Positions 34,340 to 46,552 of a DNA stretch of 64,000 nucleotides are shown here, piece by piece. A program made the translations under genes and the position numbers. The notes under the pieces are model-generated. The model did no database searches and was not told where the DNA came from. It saw nothing but the letters and a program-made list of their open reading frames with translations. The stretch spans positions 38,095,476 to 38,159,475 of the forward strand of contig CAMTDV010000022.1 of assembly GCA_947069175.1 (NCBI GenBank), read 5' to 3'. The first letter of the stretch is position 1; each line of letters begins with the position of its first letter. Origin of the DNA: Scalesia atractyloides. Taxonomy: Eukaryota > Streptophyta > Magnoliopsida > Asterales > Asteraceae.

Positions 34340-36583
34340 TGAAGCTTGACCAAAACGTTTCTTTTGTAAAAATCTTGTAATAGATTGATTCAAAAGAAAA
34401 CTCCGTATGGTTTATATCTTTAAGTGAAAATGATTGCGTGACATTGTTCAAAACCATTTGTCCGTGTTATAAACCATTTTTCCATGTTATAAAACAATCG
34501 TCCGTGTCATAAACTAATTGTCCATGTCATAAACAAATCGTCCGTGTTTTTAATTGTGAAAACTTTTCATCATTCTTTAATGAACACATTCAAACCTGTG
34601 TTGACTATACCACCAAAGGGTATCTTTAATATACCACCAAAGGGTCTCTTTAACTAGCACATATGAGTCACCCCAAAACATTTATAAAACGTAAAAGAAG
34701 GGAACTATGTACTCACTTTGAAAGTCATTTTATATATAAACCATGTATATTGTTTTGAAATCTTGAAAATAATTATAGGCACACATGACTCACCCCAAAA
34801 TATTTAGAAAATGTAAAAGAAGGGAACTATGTACTCACTTTGAAAATCATTTTGTATATATAAACCATGTATATATTTTTTTGAAATCTTGAAAAATAAA
34901 TATAGGCACATATGAATCACCCCAAAACATTTAGAAAATTTAAAAGACAGGGCTATGTACTCACTTGGGATTGCGAAAGTGTTCTTGATCAACGAAATAA
35001 ACAAAGCTCAAACGTGTCCTAATGTGCCAGATAAATATGTTAGCGTGTCGAGACTACAAATGAGAGATCAGATAGAAAGAAGTCTTACAAACCAAACGGG
35101 TGTTGGAACTCATATGATATGGTTTAACAAACTTAACATTCTGATTTGGAAAGGATATCTAAGTGCTTTTGACCCACTATGACTCGTTAAGGTAGTTTAC
35201 GCTACTTTAACGGGTCATTAGCTAAACGTGTGATCGGATGGTTAAACAAGTCCTATGATAAGTCTTATATGCCCAAGTATGTTCGAACTATAACATCAGT
35301 TTATATGTCAAAAATTTGGTTACATGTGTCTAAAATGGGTTTATGTGCAAAAGGGCATTTCGGTCATTTTTAAGACATAGAAGTAACTTATTGTAACACT
35401 AATCAAACGACGTGACTATAAGGTATAACCTCAATAGGTTATTCCCTATACAACTATGGTCACAAATATGTGTTTGGTCGGATCCTAAGATCGACCAAAC
35501 GGGTCGGATTTGAAAGTCAAAGCAGTGGTCAAGACCGCTCGACTTACGATCCTAAATAAGCACTAAACTAGAAGTGACGAGTTAGACATGTCAAAATATG
35601 TCTAAATAAGTTTATAAAACTGACTTCGTATCAAAACTTGGTTTTTTTATACCTAAAAACAGTTTCGTCGTAAAATGCACATCATGCGCATTTTAACCGA
35701 AACTTTGACTCGTCACTTTGACTCAGAACGTGGAAATTAAAAGGTGAAATCGCTAGGGACTATAACCTTCATGATTACGATCACGTTCCAAAGTCCAATT
35801 GAACTTTGACTTGATCAACTATGGTCTGAACCAAAAGTCAATCAGGAAGCCAAACTTTTCGACTTTTAGCTCAAAATAGCTAAAATAATGAAAGAACTAG
35901 GAAGAGTACTTACTCGTGTTGAAGAACACTTTCGGAACTCAACATAGGAGGCTTCCAAAAGGCTGGAAACAAGCTCCAAGAAGGATAGAAAGAAGAACTT
36001 CACACTTTGCTTTGAAGTGTTTTGAAGTGGTGTGAATAAAATGGAATAATCATGGGGTATTTATAGTATTTTAGGATTAAGGAGGTGATGACAAGTGTCC
36101 TCAAGTGTGGATTAGTGTCCTAACATGTGTCAACACCTATTAAGTGTGGCAAAGTGAGTGATAGGTGTCAAAAATTGGAGATGGGTGGCAAACTTGGTGA
36201 AGAAGCAAACAAGTATTTATTATTTTGTTTTTGACATTTTTGGCCCTTGGACTTGTATTTTCACTTGTTTGCCATTTTTAACCCCTTTAACGTAATATTT
36301 AGGTTATATAAAGGTGTTAAGACATGTGCAACTTGGATTATGCCCAAAAATATCATGGATGTCGGTTCGTTCAGTTGTTCGGTTACGCGTTTCGCAAAAA
36401 TGCGTAAAACGAATTAACGAACACGAAAATGATCGAAATTGTGCAACGATTGACATTTTTGCATTCTCATAAATAAAATACAAGATTTTATTGAATAAAA
36501 AATATTTGGAAATAAAACGCTGGGTTTCATTGAATACGAATTGTTTGTAATTGTGCAATGATTGAAAAGGCACAAATGTCACA
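34336..36583 (-). repeat. Partial extra LTR inside Gypsy-2
   Basis: The segment corresponds to LTR positions 31491-33991 and lacks the first 447 bp of that copy. It also lacks about 240 bp after TCTCTTTAACTAG (34653), where the full LTRs carry part of the 122-bp array. It ends in ACAAATGTCACA at 36583, followed by a second polypurine tract. Confidence 0.88.
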
Positions 36584-39474
36584 GTCTCCCCTACTTTTGG
36601 AAATTTCGTCCCAAAATTTAATTAGAGGAAACTTTGTGAAACAGATGTGATTATTTCGCTTTCATCTGATCCTCTCGTTCCCAAGTAAATTCTGGGCCAC
36701 GTTTAGATTCCCAGCGAACTTTAACTATAGTATACATCTGCGCTTGAGTTTCTTGACTTCAAGGTCCAATATCTCCACACTGTTTCTCGATAAAGTGCAT
36801 AGTGTCATCAACGTGAATTTCGTCAAGGGGAATGTGGAGGTTTTTATTGGCTAAACGTTTTTTTTTCCAAATTGGACACGCGGAATGTTGGGTGAATATT
36901 CCCAAGTTCAGGAGGTAGCTCAAGTCGGTAGGCCACCTTTCCGATTCTCTCAACGATCTTGAATGGTCCAATATATCGTGGTGCTAGTTTTCCTTTCTTT
37001 CCAAATCTAATCACACCATTCCAAGGGGATACCTTGATAAGGACGTGATCACCAACTTGGAATTCTAAGGGCTTGCGTCGTTGTCTACATAACTCTTTTG
37101 ACGGCTTCTAGCTATCAGAAGGTTATCGCAAATTTTCTTGACTTTGTATGTTGTGGCTTGAATGAGTTTAGGACTAGTGAGCTGAGCTTCATCGACTTCA
37201 ATCCAGCTGACAGGTGAATGACATTTTCGACCGTATCGAGCTTCGAAAGGCGCCATTTGATGCTGGCGTGATAACTATTGTTATAGGAGAATTCGACCAA
37301 TGGTAGATGTGAATCCCCACTACCACCAAAGTCGATCACACATGCTCTAAGCATATCCTCCGTGATTGAATTGTCTTTTCAGATTGTCCATCCGTTTGAG
37401 GATGATAAGCAGTGCTCAGATTAAGTTTGGTTCCCATGGCAGATTGCATGGTCTTCCAAAAGTGAGATGAGAATCGAGCATCTCAATCGGATATGATGTT
37501 CAAAGGAACACCATGACGAGATACAATCTCATCAACGTAGATCTTGGCGAGTTTGTTAGCAGATAGATCCTCACGAATTGCCAAAAAGTGTGCTGACTTT
37601 GTTAGACAGTCGATGATTACCCAAATGGCATCATGACAATGTTCTCCCACTTCCATACCGGTATTTGTGGTTGCTCAAGTAAACCAGATGGGCGTTGATG
37701 TTCTGCCTTAACTTTAAGACAAGTTAGGCATTTAGACACATATAAGGCAATGTCCTTCTTCATACCCGGCCACCAATATTGGGTACGGAGATCCTTATAC
37801 ATTTTGTCTGCACCAGGATGGATTGAATAACGAGACTTATGAGCTTCATCCATCAATAAGGTGTGGAAATTGTCTTGACTAGGAATCCATAAACGGTTCG
37901 TGTAGTAGAGTAATCCGTTGTCTTTTGTTTCGAGTTGAAGTTCGAGATTTTGTGGCAGCTCATTTTTCAACAAGCTTTGGGTCACACATGTATGTTGTGC
38001 TTAAAGGATATGTGTCTAGATATCAGATTGAACTCGAACACAATGAAGTTTGACACGTTCCTTACGACTAAGCGCATCAGCCATAGCATTCGCCTTACCA
38101 GGATGGTAGCGAATCTCGCAGTCGTAGTCGTTCAGAAGTTCGACCCAACGTCGTTATCTCATGTTTAGCTCCTTTTGATTGAATATGTATTGGACACTTT
38201 TGTGGTCAGTGAATCCCACACATTTCATTACGTAAAGGTCGTGTCTCCAAATTTTGAGAGCAAAATCTACGTCTCCTAACTCAAGATAATGAGTTGTGTA
38301 GTTCTTCTCGTGGATTTTCAATTATCTTGACGCATAGGCCATGACTTTGTCTCTTTGCATGAGAACACAACCAAGGCCTAGGTTTGATGTGTCACAATAG
38401 ACAATGAAATCGTTATTGCCATTGGGTAAAGATAAAACAGGAGCATCACAGAGTTTTTGTTTCAATGTTTGAAAGGCTTCCTCTTGTTTGGGTCCCCACT
38501 CGAAAGGTTTATTCTTCTGAGTCAAAGTGGTGAGGGGAACCGTGATCTTTGAAAAGTTCACGATGAATGGTCGATAATATCCAGCAAGACCAAGAAATGA
38601 ACGAACTTCGGTAGGAGTAGTGGTGTACTTCAATCCCTAATCGCACTGATTTTGGGGGGATCTATATGTACACCTTGTTCGTTAACAATGTGTCCTGAAA
38701 ATTGAACTTCTTTTAGCCAAAATTCACACTTGGAGAATTTGCCGTAAAGTTGTCTTTCTTTAGGAGTTCCGTCGTTAGACGGAGATGTTGTTCGTGATCG
38801 ATTCGAGACTTAGAATAAATGAGGATGTCGTCGATGAAAATAATGATGAACTTGTCTAAATAAGGTTTACAAACCCTATTCACTAAGTCCATGAAGACAG
38901 CAGGAGCATTCGTCAAACCAAAAGGCATGAAAGTGAACTCGTAATGGTCGTATCGAGTGCGAAAAGCAGTCTTGGGAATATCTTCTTCGAGTACACGAAG
39001 TTGATGATACCCAGAACGCAAATCAATCTTTGAAAAGCAGGCCGCACCTTGTAGCTGATCAAAGAGATCATCAATGCAACGTAGGGGATAACAATTTTTG
39101 ATTGTGAGTTTGTTGAGCTCATAATAATCGATACACATACGGAAGGATCCATCCTTCTTTTTCACGAATAGGACAGGAGCACCCCAAGGTGCAAAGCTCA
39201 GACGAATGAATCCATTGTCTGAAAGTTCTTGGAGTTGCTTTGACAACTCTTACATTTCTGACGGTGCAAGACGGTTAGGAGAGTTAGCAATTGGGTTGGC
39301 ACAAGGTACAAGGTCAATACGAAACTCAACTTGATGAATTGGGGGTAAACAAAGTAGCTCTTCAGGAAACACCTCATGATATTCCCTAACAATGGGGATG
39401 TCCTTAACAGTTTTGCCCTTCCCTTTTTCCTCTATGATATGTGCCAAAAAGGCTACATACTTCTTTCGTAGGTA
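36584..39474 (-). pseudogene. Gypsy-2 pol: reverse transcriptase, RNase H, integrase
   Basis: On the minus strand: FPEELLCLPPIHQVEFRIDLVP (39360-39300); RT with ELSDNGFIRLSFAPWGAPVLFVKKKDGSFRMCIDY (39220-39120), FSKIDLRSGYHQLR (39030-38990), MPFGLTNAPAVF (38930-38895) and the intact catalytic FIDDILIYSKS (38845-38810). RNase H has YCDTSNLGLGCVLMQ (38400-38360). Integrase has an H2C2 zinc module H..H..CLTCLKVKAEHQ (37870-37690), then ISD-stop-DARFSSHFW near 37490 (CGA to TGA), HPQTDGQSE-like codons near 37400, and the tail MAPFEARYGRKCHSP (37255-37210) to FHVSNLKKC-like sequence. A stop in integrase and frame changes disable it. The lineage call (Tekay/Del-like chromovirus) is from memory of the tail motif. 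Confidence 0.9.
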
Positions 39475-39900
39475 TTGTGCATATTGGTGACAACAACTTA
39501 ATAGTTTAATAGTTTAGTTTTTAGATATTTTGTATTGGGCTTAGCATTTGTGTTTAGCTTGTTTAGATTTGTAATGGGCTTGGAGAATGGCCTAGCCCAG
39601 TATAAAGCTTAGTATGCAGACATGTAGTATATATACATGTTGTGCATTAGGGTTTTAGGTGTTGTTGAATAGAACAGAGAGTAGTGTGAGAAATCTATAG
39701 AGAGTGGCTGAGAGATTTCTAGAGAGTCTTGATTTGGTTGTAAACACTTTGTGTTAGATAATCAATAGAAGACAGTTTGAAGGAATTCTTTGTGTTTGTG
39801 TTCATGTTCTTGTTGTTCCTTGAAATCTGATCTAGGGGATTCCGCACTCTAGATTAGATAGACGATTCTGTCAAGATCCATAAGGACTAGGGGACCTACA
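39475..39900 (+). repeat. 5' LTR of the gag-only Copia
   Basis: It ends GGGGACCTACA directly before the primer site. TATATATACATG near 39628-39640 is TATA-like. The first bases are damaged compared with the 3' LTR. Confidence 0.88.
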
Positions 39901-39914
39901 ATTGGTATCAGAGC
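39901..39914 (+). other. Primer-binding site of the gag-only Copia
   Basis: ATTGGTATCAGAGC immediately follows the LTR end; tRNA-Met type. Confidence 0.9.
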
Positions 39915-40612
39915 ATTCGGCTCTTGATTATTGCTCGGTTCAGAATCTTGACAGTAAAAAATTGGATTTTTGGGCGTTTTGGAAGCTGTTCTTGAAGTTT
40001 GTGATGGCTGAATTAGGGTTTTGATGCCTGTTTTAGGGTTTTTGCAGGTATTAGGATTTTCTGTTGTATTTTGGATTAACAGCTAAGCATTCCGGATTGA
40101 AGACTTGCATTCCGAATTAAAAAGCATAGTAATTCGGATTGAAGACTTGAATTTCGGACCAGAATCTGCATTTTAGATCTGGAAAACAGTGCAATTCGGA
40201 TCAGAAAAGCAATTTGAATTTCTTTCGGATTTCTTTGCAGATCAGAAGTTATTCCGGATTCCATCTCGGATTCAGAATATCTGATTCCATCTCATTCAGA
40301 ACTATTCTGGATTCCATCTCGGATCAGAATAGTATTCCGGATCATCATTTCGTATTGCCAACTCAGATTACTGTTCCGATTTTCATCTTGGATTGTTAAT
40401 CATAGTTTTCATTTCGGATTTTACACTATCGTACAATATACATCATTGGATTCGTATCGTCGAGACGAGTTTAACGGTACAATTTGGTAACCACACTTTT
40501 CGGACAAATTTTTGAACGTTTTTCACGGTTTGGTTACGGTAAGCTGCGGGTTAGATTTGGATTTTGACACAGGTATACCAAAATCCATTTAAATGTTAGC
40601 TGCGTGTTAAAG
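39915..40612 (+). other. Leader of the gag-only Copia
   Basis: 700 bp before the gag ATG. It contains a run of short related segments built on ATTCCGGATT, TTTCGGAT and CATCTCGGATTC (about 40085-40420), a decayed simple repeat of CGGATT spaced 15-30 bp. GTTACG|GTAAGC (about 40533) and GACACAG|GTA (about 40573) could be splice sites. No gene is seen. Confidence 0.55.
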
Positions 40613-42350
40613 ATGGGAAAATTGAACAATCTAAGTGAGGGTGTTAAAAACTGGCCAAAGCTCGTAGAATGGAAGAAGCAGTTTGAGGCATTTGTTCAAA
40701 GTGAAGATACTAAGATATGGAATTGTATGATCGATGGTACATTGCTCCCACACATCGAATTAATGGAAGAATTATGGTACTCTCGTATGAGAAGATGGAA
40801 GATAATGAGAAACGTATATATGATGCTGAGAAGAAGGCTTTAGCAGCGATAAAGACGTCCTTGCCATTTGATATGAAAAACATTTGTAATGGGTATGGAT
40901 CGTCTAAGAGCTATGGGAAGCATTAGAAAAACGTTATCAGAGTACTTCAAGATAAAGTACGTGTGTGAGTGAGACTGCACCTGTGAAGATTGGTGAAGAA
41001 GTTGCAAAGAAAGAAGAGCAGAAGGAAGTTGAGAAGGAGAGAATGGAAGTCAAGGATGCAAAAGCTACAGTGTGCATGGATGATATAGATGAGCTTACAG
41101 CAGATGTACAGGTACAATTTCAATCTGCATGTCATACTTGTTATAATTGCACTGAATTACAGGGTAAAGTTGACAAATTATCGGAGCCAAAACAAAATTT
41201 TGTTAGTGGAATTAGAAAAACTGAAAGAGTCAAATCTACTTTTGAGTAAACAGGAGTCAAATTTTTTAAATACACTCAATTCAAATGAACAAGAACTCAT
41301 CAGTTTGACCAGCAAAGTCAATGAACTTTTACAGATCATTGATTTGGCTCGTGAAACTATGAAGGATAAGACTAACGAGCTTTCTGAAAAGTGCACAGAA
41401 TTGGCTGGTGCACAGGCCAAAATTGTTGAACTTCATAGAAAGTTAGACAAATTTGGAGAATCCTCGTTAGTCAGGACTCAAATTCAGAAAAGTTTAAAAC
41501 GGAGTAATGATAAAACAGGAGTAGGGTTTAGTAAAGCTCCATCTTATGAGGATCAGGACTACTCCTTTTTACCAAATGAAAATGAGCTAACAGATTTTGT
41601 GCCTACTACACCAGATGTAGTGGATCTGAAAACTGTTGATCATACCAAATAGTCCAGTTTCTTTGAAAGAATCGGCTGGGTCCAACAGTACACCTCTTAA
41701 AGTGGATGTGGATACTGAAGACGAAACGGTCAAAACATTTAAAAAGGGATCTAACAGAAAGAAAATTTTTTAAGAAAAGATCTTGTTTTAAATGTCACAA
41801 CAAAGGGCATGTGGCTAGTTGCTGTCCTTTTATAAAGGGTAAGAAAGTAGAGGCTGAGGTTGAGATTAAGGATGGAAATAAGGTTGGTTCAAATAAAAAT
41901 GTTAAATCCAGTTTTCAGACAAATCAACGAGATTTCAACCTAAACCTTCAACATCAAGAAGATTTGTTGGTTCAAGAAACTCTTCTCCTAAATCATATCA
42001 TGATAATGGCCAATCAAATTCTTTTTAGAACAAAAATTTTAGATATCAAAATCGATACCAAACTTCTTGTAATCAAAACTTTCAAAGAAAATCGAATATA
42101 GGGGTTTCTGTAACTCACATATTCAAAACAATCCAAAAAATTTTCAACGATCAGTTTATGATAATGGGAGAAGAAGGTTTCGAGATAATAATTTCCAAAG
42201 GTCGGAAAATCCGAGAGTTTATTGGAATTCTCGTGATCAAAGGTCTCTTGGAAATTATAAATCTTGTTCAGGAGCTTGGAAAACCTCCAAGACACCTGTA
42301 GGGTGTGATGGATATTTGATGGATGTTCCAGTGGTTGATGAATCTGGATG
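40613..42350 (+). pseudogene. Copia gag with coiled coil and CCHC knuckle (gag-only element)
   Basis: The ATG at 40613 begins MGKLNNLSEGVKNWPKLVEW, followed by KKQFEAFVQSEDTKIWNCMIDG, the usual N-terminal Copia Gag pattern. After a frameshift near 40780, EKMEDNEKRIYDAEKKALAAI and SLPFDMKN follow. Another shift and stop lie near 40930-40965. Then come a Lys/Glu-rich stretch, a CHTCYNCTELQGKVDKL segment (41130-41190), and long coiled coil (41200-41460). A zinc knuckle CFKCHNKGHVASCC (CX2CX4HX4C) is at 41787-41830. It ends around 42350. Known role: capsid and RNA packaging. The large coiled-coil Gag resembles that of Copia-2 and of Sireviruses, for which interaction with dynein light chain LC8 has been reported. 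Confidence 0.82.
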
Positions 42351-44026
42351 ACCCAAGACCTTTACCAGTCTAACTAAGTTGTTGAGCGTGTGCAGGATGA
42401 CCAAGAAGGACTGTTGATGTGTTCAACAGTGGTTATTCTTGTAAATCATCTGAAGGGGAATAGTAGGTTACACATGGTAAGAATTATTTAGTTCTATGAT
42501 AGACAATGTTTACTAAAAGTGAAAAACCTACTTGTCAGATTAAAGTGGGAGTCTGTTTATGTTTAAATTTATTTTTTTAAAACTTTACTCCATAAAAACA
42601 AAAATTTAGGGGAGAAATTTCCCTAAGCCAAAAAGAGTTTAGTTAGTGCATGAGTTTAGGGGGAGTTAGTTGAAAAGTTTAAAGTTTTTGTTAAAAATGA
42701 AAATGAGTTTTTCACTGTGTGAAAAAGAAGAAATGATAGTACATCAGCAAGTTAGACTGTTACACTGAAATTAAAATTAAGTGTGATAGCAGCTTCATCA
42801 CATGATGTACGAGTAGGCAAAAGGCATGAAATAATCAACTTACCTTGTGATACAAATAAAATAAACTGTGTATGAGTGGGTAACATATCAGTGGCGTATG
42901 GTTTTATAACCTTAAATCTTGCGTTGATAGATTGCCAAAAACTGAAATTTTGGGTCTTTATATCGTTATTTCATTTGGGGTATCAAGGTTGTCCTTCTGC
43001 TGCATCCAGATATATGCTGACCTAGGCACAACCAGGATATCTTAAAAGAGCTAAAATGCCAAATCCCAAAAAATTGGAGAAGCTCTGCTAGAGAGTCATT
43101 CAAATGTGCAAAATTGCATTATTCGTACCAAAATTTGGTATTTGTCCTAACCCTCGTTGGATATTGGTTTCTTTGTTGTACGAAAGTACTGACCTGATCA
43201 CCAATTATCAAACGTTGTAAATAAAAAAGGATGAATTTCGGTATACTCACCTACTACGATGAATTTTTGTGCATACCCTGATTGTAGGTGTATGTCCTGA
43301 AGCGGGACACACTAGTATATCAGTATAAATTATCTAAACAGATCATGAGGTAATGGTACTTGAAATGTTCATATATTTTGTTTAAGTGGATAAACAATAC
43401 TGGTAATCATCTTGAACTGTTTTTCATGAATATTGCATATAAAATAATCAGATAGTGTGAAAACAGTTTGATAGTGCTGATATGATCTTCTTAACGGTGA
43501 TTCTCACAAAAATAGAGGGTTTATTTTCTTGTTAGTTATTTGTTTTCAGAAAATACAAAAATACAAAAAGAAATGTTTTTAAAGTCTCCCAGTTTGAACT
43601 GATAAGTTGTTTATTTTTGCATGATAAGATAAAATATTGGTTTATCTTTAATGTGGAAAAGAGCTAATGATTTTTCGAGTTACTTGCTTGAGTTTCTAAA
43701 CAGATTGATGCAGTTATCAAAATGAAGTGCAAAATTCAAGTAAAGTACATTTTAAGAATGGAGTGCAGAATGTGTGAAAGTGCATGGTAGGATCCTTCTA
43801 CTACATTGCAAAAGGTGATATAGAGGAAGTTGGAGATAAGAGCTTAATCAGAGAATGCTAGTTCGTAAATCTACAGCGAATGAAAGTCTTGAAGATTGGA
43901 AGCATCAGCTTAGGGGGAGTCTGTTGTTGTCAGAATCCACATGTAGCTGAAGTTATCCAAAGACCAAAAGATCACAAAGATTTTGACGACAAAGTTACAC
44001 TATGAAGCTATTGTCAAGGGGGTGTC
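42351..44026 (+). other. Non-coding 3' region of the gag-only Copia with several purine tracts
   Basis: No pol homology or other gene is seen. Purine tracts occur at about 42607-42617 (TTAGGGGAGAAA), 42655-42668 (TTTAGGGGGAGTT), 43910-43922 (TTAGGGGGAGTC) and 44014-44026 (TCAAGGGGGTGTC). The last directly adjoins the 3' LTR and is the main polypurine tract. Multiple tracts are a described Sirevirus trait. Confidence 0.7.
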
Positions 44027-44455
44027 TGTTGGTGCATATTGGTGACAACAGCTTAATAGTTTAATAGTTTAGTCTTTAGATATTTTGTATTGGGATTAGC
44101 ATTTGTGTTTAGCTTGTTTAGAGTTGTATGGGCTTGGAGAATGGCCTAGCCCAGTATAAAGCCTAGTATGCAGACATGTAGTATATATACATGTTGTGCA
44201 TTAGGGTTTTAGGTGTTGTTGAATAGAACAGAGAGTAGTGTGAGAAATCTACAGAGAGTGGCTGAGAGATTTCTAGAGAGTCTTGAATTGGTTGTAAAAA
44301 CTTCGTGTTAGATAATTAATAGAAGACAGTTTGAAGGAATTCTTTGTGTTCGTGTTCATGTTCTTGTTGTTTCTGTGAAATCTGATCTAGGGGATTCCGC
44401 ACTCTACATTAGATAGACGTTTCTGTCAAGATCCATAAGGACTAGGGGACCTACA
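44027..44455 (+). repeat. 3' LTR of the gag-only Copia
   Basis: The LTR is 429 bp, TGTTGGTGCAT to GGGGACCTACA, the intact reference for this pair. Confidence 0.92.
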
Positions 44456-45025
44456 TGCCTGGGTACTGGTGATGAGTTTTAGGCTACTAGAGGGTTTCTC
44501 TCTGTGAACTTCTAAGGTTCCTCTAGATGAAAGAGGTATACGAACAACCTTGTCGAAACAGATCACCTCAGCATGGTGTTTGGTTAACCAATCCATTCCT
44601 ATGATGATGTCAAAACTCCCGAGGATGCATGTGGTTATCCAAGTTCAATTGGCAATTACGAATGACATAGTCGAGCACAAGGGGTTCACCACTAACTATT
44701 TCCACCGTTAATGGTTTTCCTAGTTTAGTTATAGGCATCGAAAGCAAAGGTTCAAAAGCTAGTGATATAAAGCTTCTATCGGCAATCGAAAAGAATAGAA
44801 GCAGAATGATTGTTAACAAGTAACGTACTGTTAATGACTTCGTTATCAGCACGAGCCTCGTTGGCATTGATGTTGAATGCGCATCCATGGGCTGGATTTG
44901 CATTCGCATTCACCAATTTTGGCAGTTGTTTCTAAAGTGACCCATCTCGCCATAGTTATAGCAAGAACCAGGTGGGAACAAAGGTCTAGCAGGGTTGGCT
45001 TGGGGTTGAACATGGTTCTAAACAG
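44456..45025 (-). pseudogene. Gypsy-2 protease
   Basis: On the minus strand, FDSIADRSFISLAFEPLLSM (about 44790-44730) is the retropepsin active-site region, with the usual DSG as DSI. GEPLVLDYVIRNCQLNLDNH follows (44690-44625), then a GMDWLTKHHAEVICFD segment (44600-44550), and SSSLKLITSTQA continues to the gag-only insertion at 44455. Frame changes occur. Loss of the active-site Gly would by itself disable the enzyme. Confidence 0.82.
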
Positions 45026-46010
45026 CTTGTTTTGGGGGCCGAACGACAAACATTGGCTATGTGATTAAATCTTCCACATGATGTGCATTGGCGACACTGT
45101 ATGTGAGCTTGATGGTGACCATTGCACCGGTTGAACAACGGTGCAGTACCAGCATAGGGTTTCCTCGCAGGAGGTTGTGCTGGCTGGTTTTGAGTGTTCT
45201 GGTTGGGTTGTGCAAAAATTGCAAAGTTCTGTGAAGCCTTACACTTCCTCGACTTCTTGGAAGACTCAACTTTCTTCTCCTTTGCTTTCTCTTGAGTTGT
45301 CTTAGCTGCCTGTTTCTTGTCGCCCTTGAGAAACAGTTTCCCCTTCTTGACCTGAGACTCAGTCAGGGTAGCACTAATTCGATAGCCTGTCGAACAGTGG
45401 TAGGGTTGCTACCAGTAACAATGTCCTGAACGAGGTCAGGCAGGCCATCGATGTACCTTTCAATTTCTTTATCCAACGGGGTGACCATGGCGAGACACAA
45501 CAAGCTCAATTCTTCGTAACGGTCAGTGTAGGCACGATGCTCTCCGCTATCTTGTTTAAGATTGTGAATTCATCTTCCAGTTCCAGTTGTTCATGACGTG
45601 GGCAGAATTCCCTCATCATTAGAGCTCGAAGCTCTTCCCACGTTTGTGCCATTGCCACATCAGCACCCCTATCTCTCATCACACCATTCCACCATGTAAG
45701 TGCTCTTTTTCTGAATACACTCGATGCAAACTCACTTTTCGCTCATTCGAGCATTAAACATGACGAAATGTGCTTTCAAGACTCTCAAACCATTGCAGGA
45801 GTTTAGTAGCTCCTTCGGACCTAGTAAACTTGAGTGGTTTAGCTGAGTTAAATTGTATGTAGTTGCTTGGTGCGGTGCATTGTTGTTGTTATTATTGTTA
45901 TTGTTTGCTTGGTTTATCTGGGTCACTAGGTTTGGGAGTACAACAGCAATTTGTTGAGTGATCATAGCTGTCATTTTGCATTTTGAGTTGTATTACGTCG
46001 AGGAGGCATT
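45026..46010 (-). pseudogene. Gypsy-2 gag
   Basis: The minus-strand ATG at about 46008 begins MPPRRNTTQNAK. Then comes a stretch with poly-Asn (NNNNNNNNN from GTT/ATT repeats at 45885-45905), FDSLAFNGLRVLKAHF-like text in shifted frames near 45790, and the capsid-like segment near 45650-45400. Lys-rich sequence (45300-45240) and a CCHC knuckle C..CGRFNHIANVC (45100-45050) lead into protease. Stops and frameshifts are frequent. The role is Gypsy capsid and nucleocapsid. Confidence 0.78.
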
Positions 46011-46552
46011 CTAGAAGAAAACATGAGGGAAAATATGTATGATTGACATTGGATAATGAAGAGAGATGTTAAAAATATCGACGAAATATAAGGATGGTGG
46101 TCATTGTTCGTTACTTAAAAACAAACAAACGACACACGGTGACTAATCAAAGTAAATGGGTCTAATGTATCGCGGAGACATGCTTTAGCCTATAAGTGGA
46201 CACTCACCCTAAGAGTTCCCAGGTAAGAGTGGCTTGTCCGAAAATACGGAATTGTAAACACAAGATTGCACGTGTTCACATTAATAAAACCAAACTTTGA
46301 CAGGATTTTGAAAACTTACAAGGCTTTAATCCAAAACAATTCATCTAAGGATAGATGATTGATTTTCAAAACGAATTTGTAACTTGTGTATTTGTTTTGG
46401 TAATCACCTTAGGATAGGTGATGGTATTGTTTTAATGATCTAAACACAAGATAACTCGGTTAGGGTCCTAGGAAGGTTATTGTTTTAAGTCAAAGCATTA
46501 CTAATAACCTAATTCCCTGTAACCATAAGCTCTGATACCAATACCTATTCCT
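46011..46552 (-). other. Gypsy-2 leader with primer-binding site
   Basis: Non-coding leader. On the minus strand, TATTGGTATCAGAGC at 46542-46528 is the tRNA-Met-type primer site, about 10 bp from the LTR end. The sequence ACCTATTCC occurs twice around the LTR/primer junction (46542-46550 and 46574-46582), suggesting a small duplication there. Confidence 0.8.

Larger units (their letters stand above)
39475..44455 (+). mobile_element. Gag-only Copia (non-autonomous), youngest insertion in the nest
   Basis: Two near-identical LTRs (39475-39900 and 44027-44455; about 15 differences in 425 bp by hand) flank a tRNA-Met primer site, a gag, 1.7 kb of non-coding sequence and a polypurine tract. No protease, integrase or RT is present. 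It is inserted between protease and RT of Gypsy-2, in the opposite orientation. Clear target duplications are not seen: the left edge has lost a few bases (TATTGTGCAT against TGTTGGTGCAT). It is the innermost element of the six-level nest. Confidence 0.88.

Noticed and set aside
34134..34457. A 107-codon frame with an integrase tail and an unusual N-terminus
   Set aside because: The N-terminal part is LTR sequence read across the duplication joint at 34336-34339.
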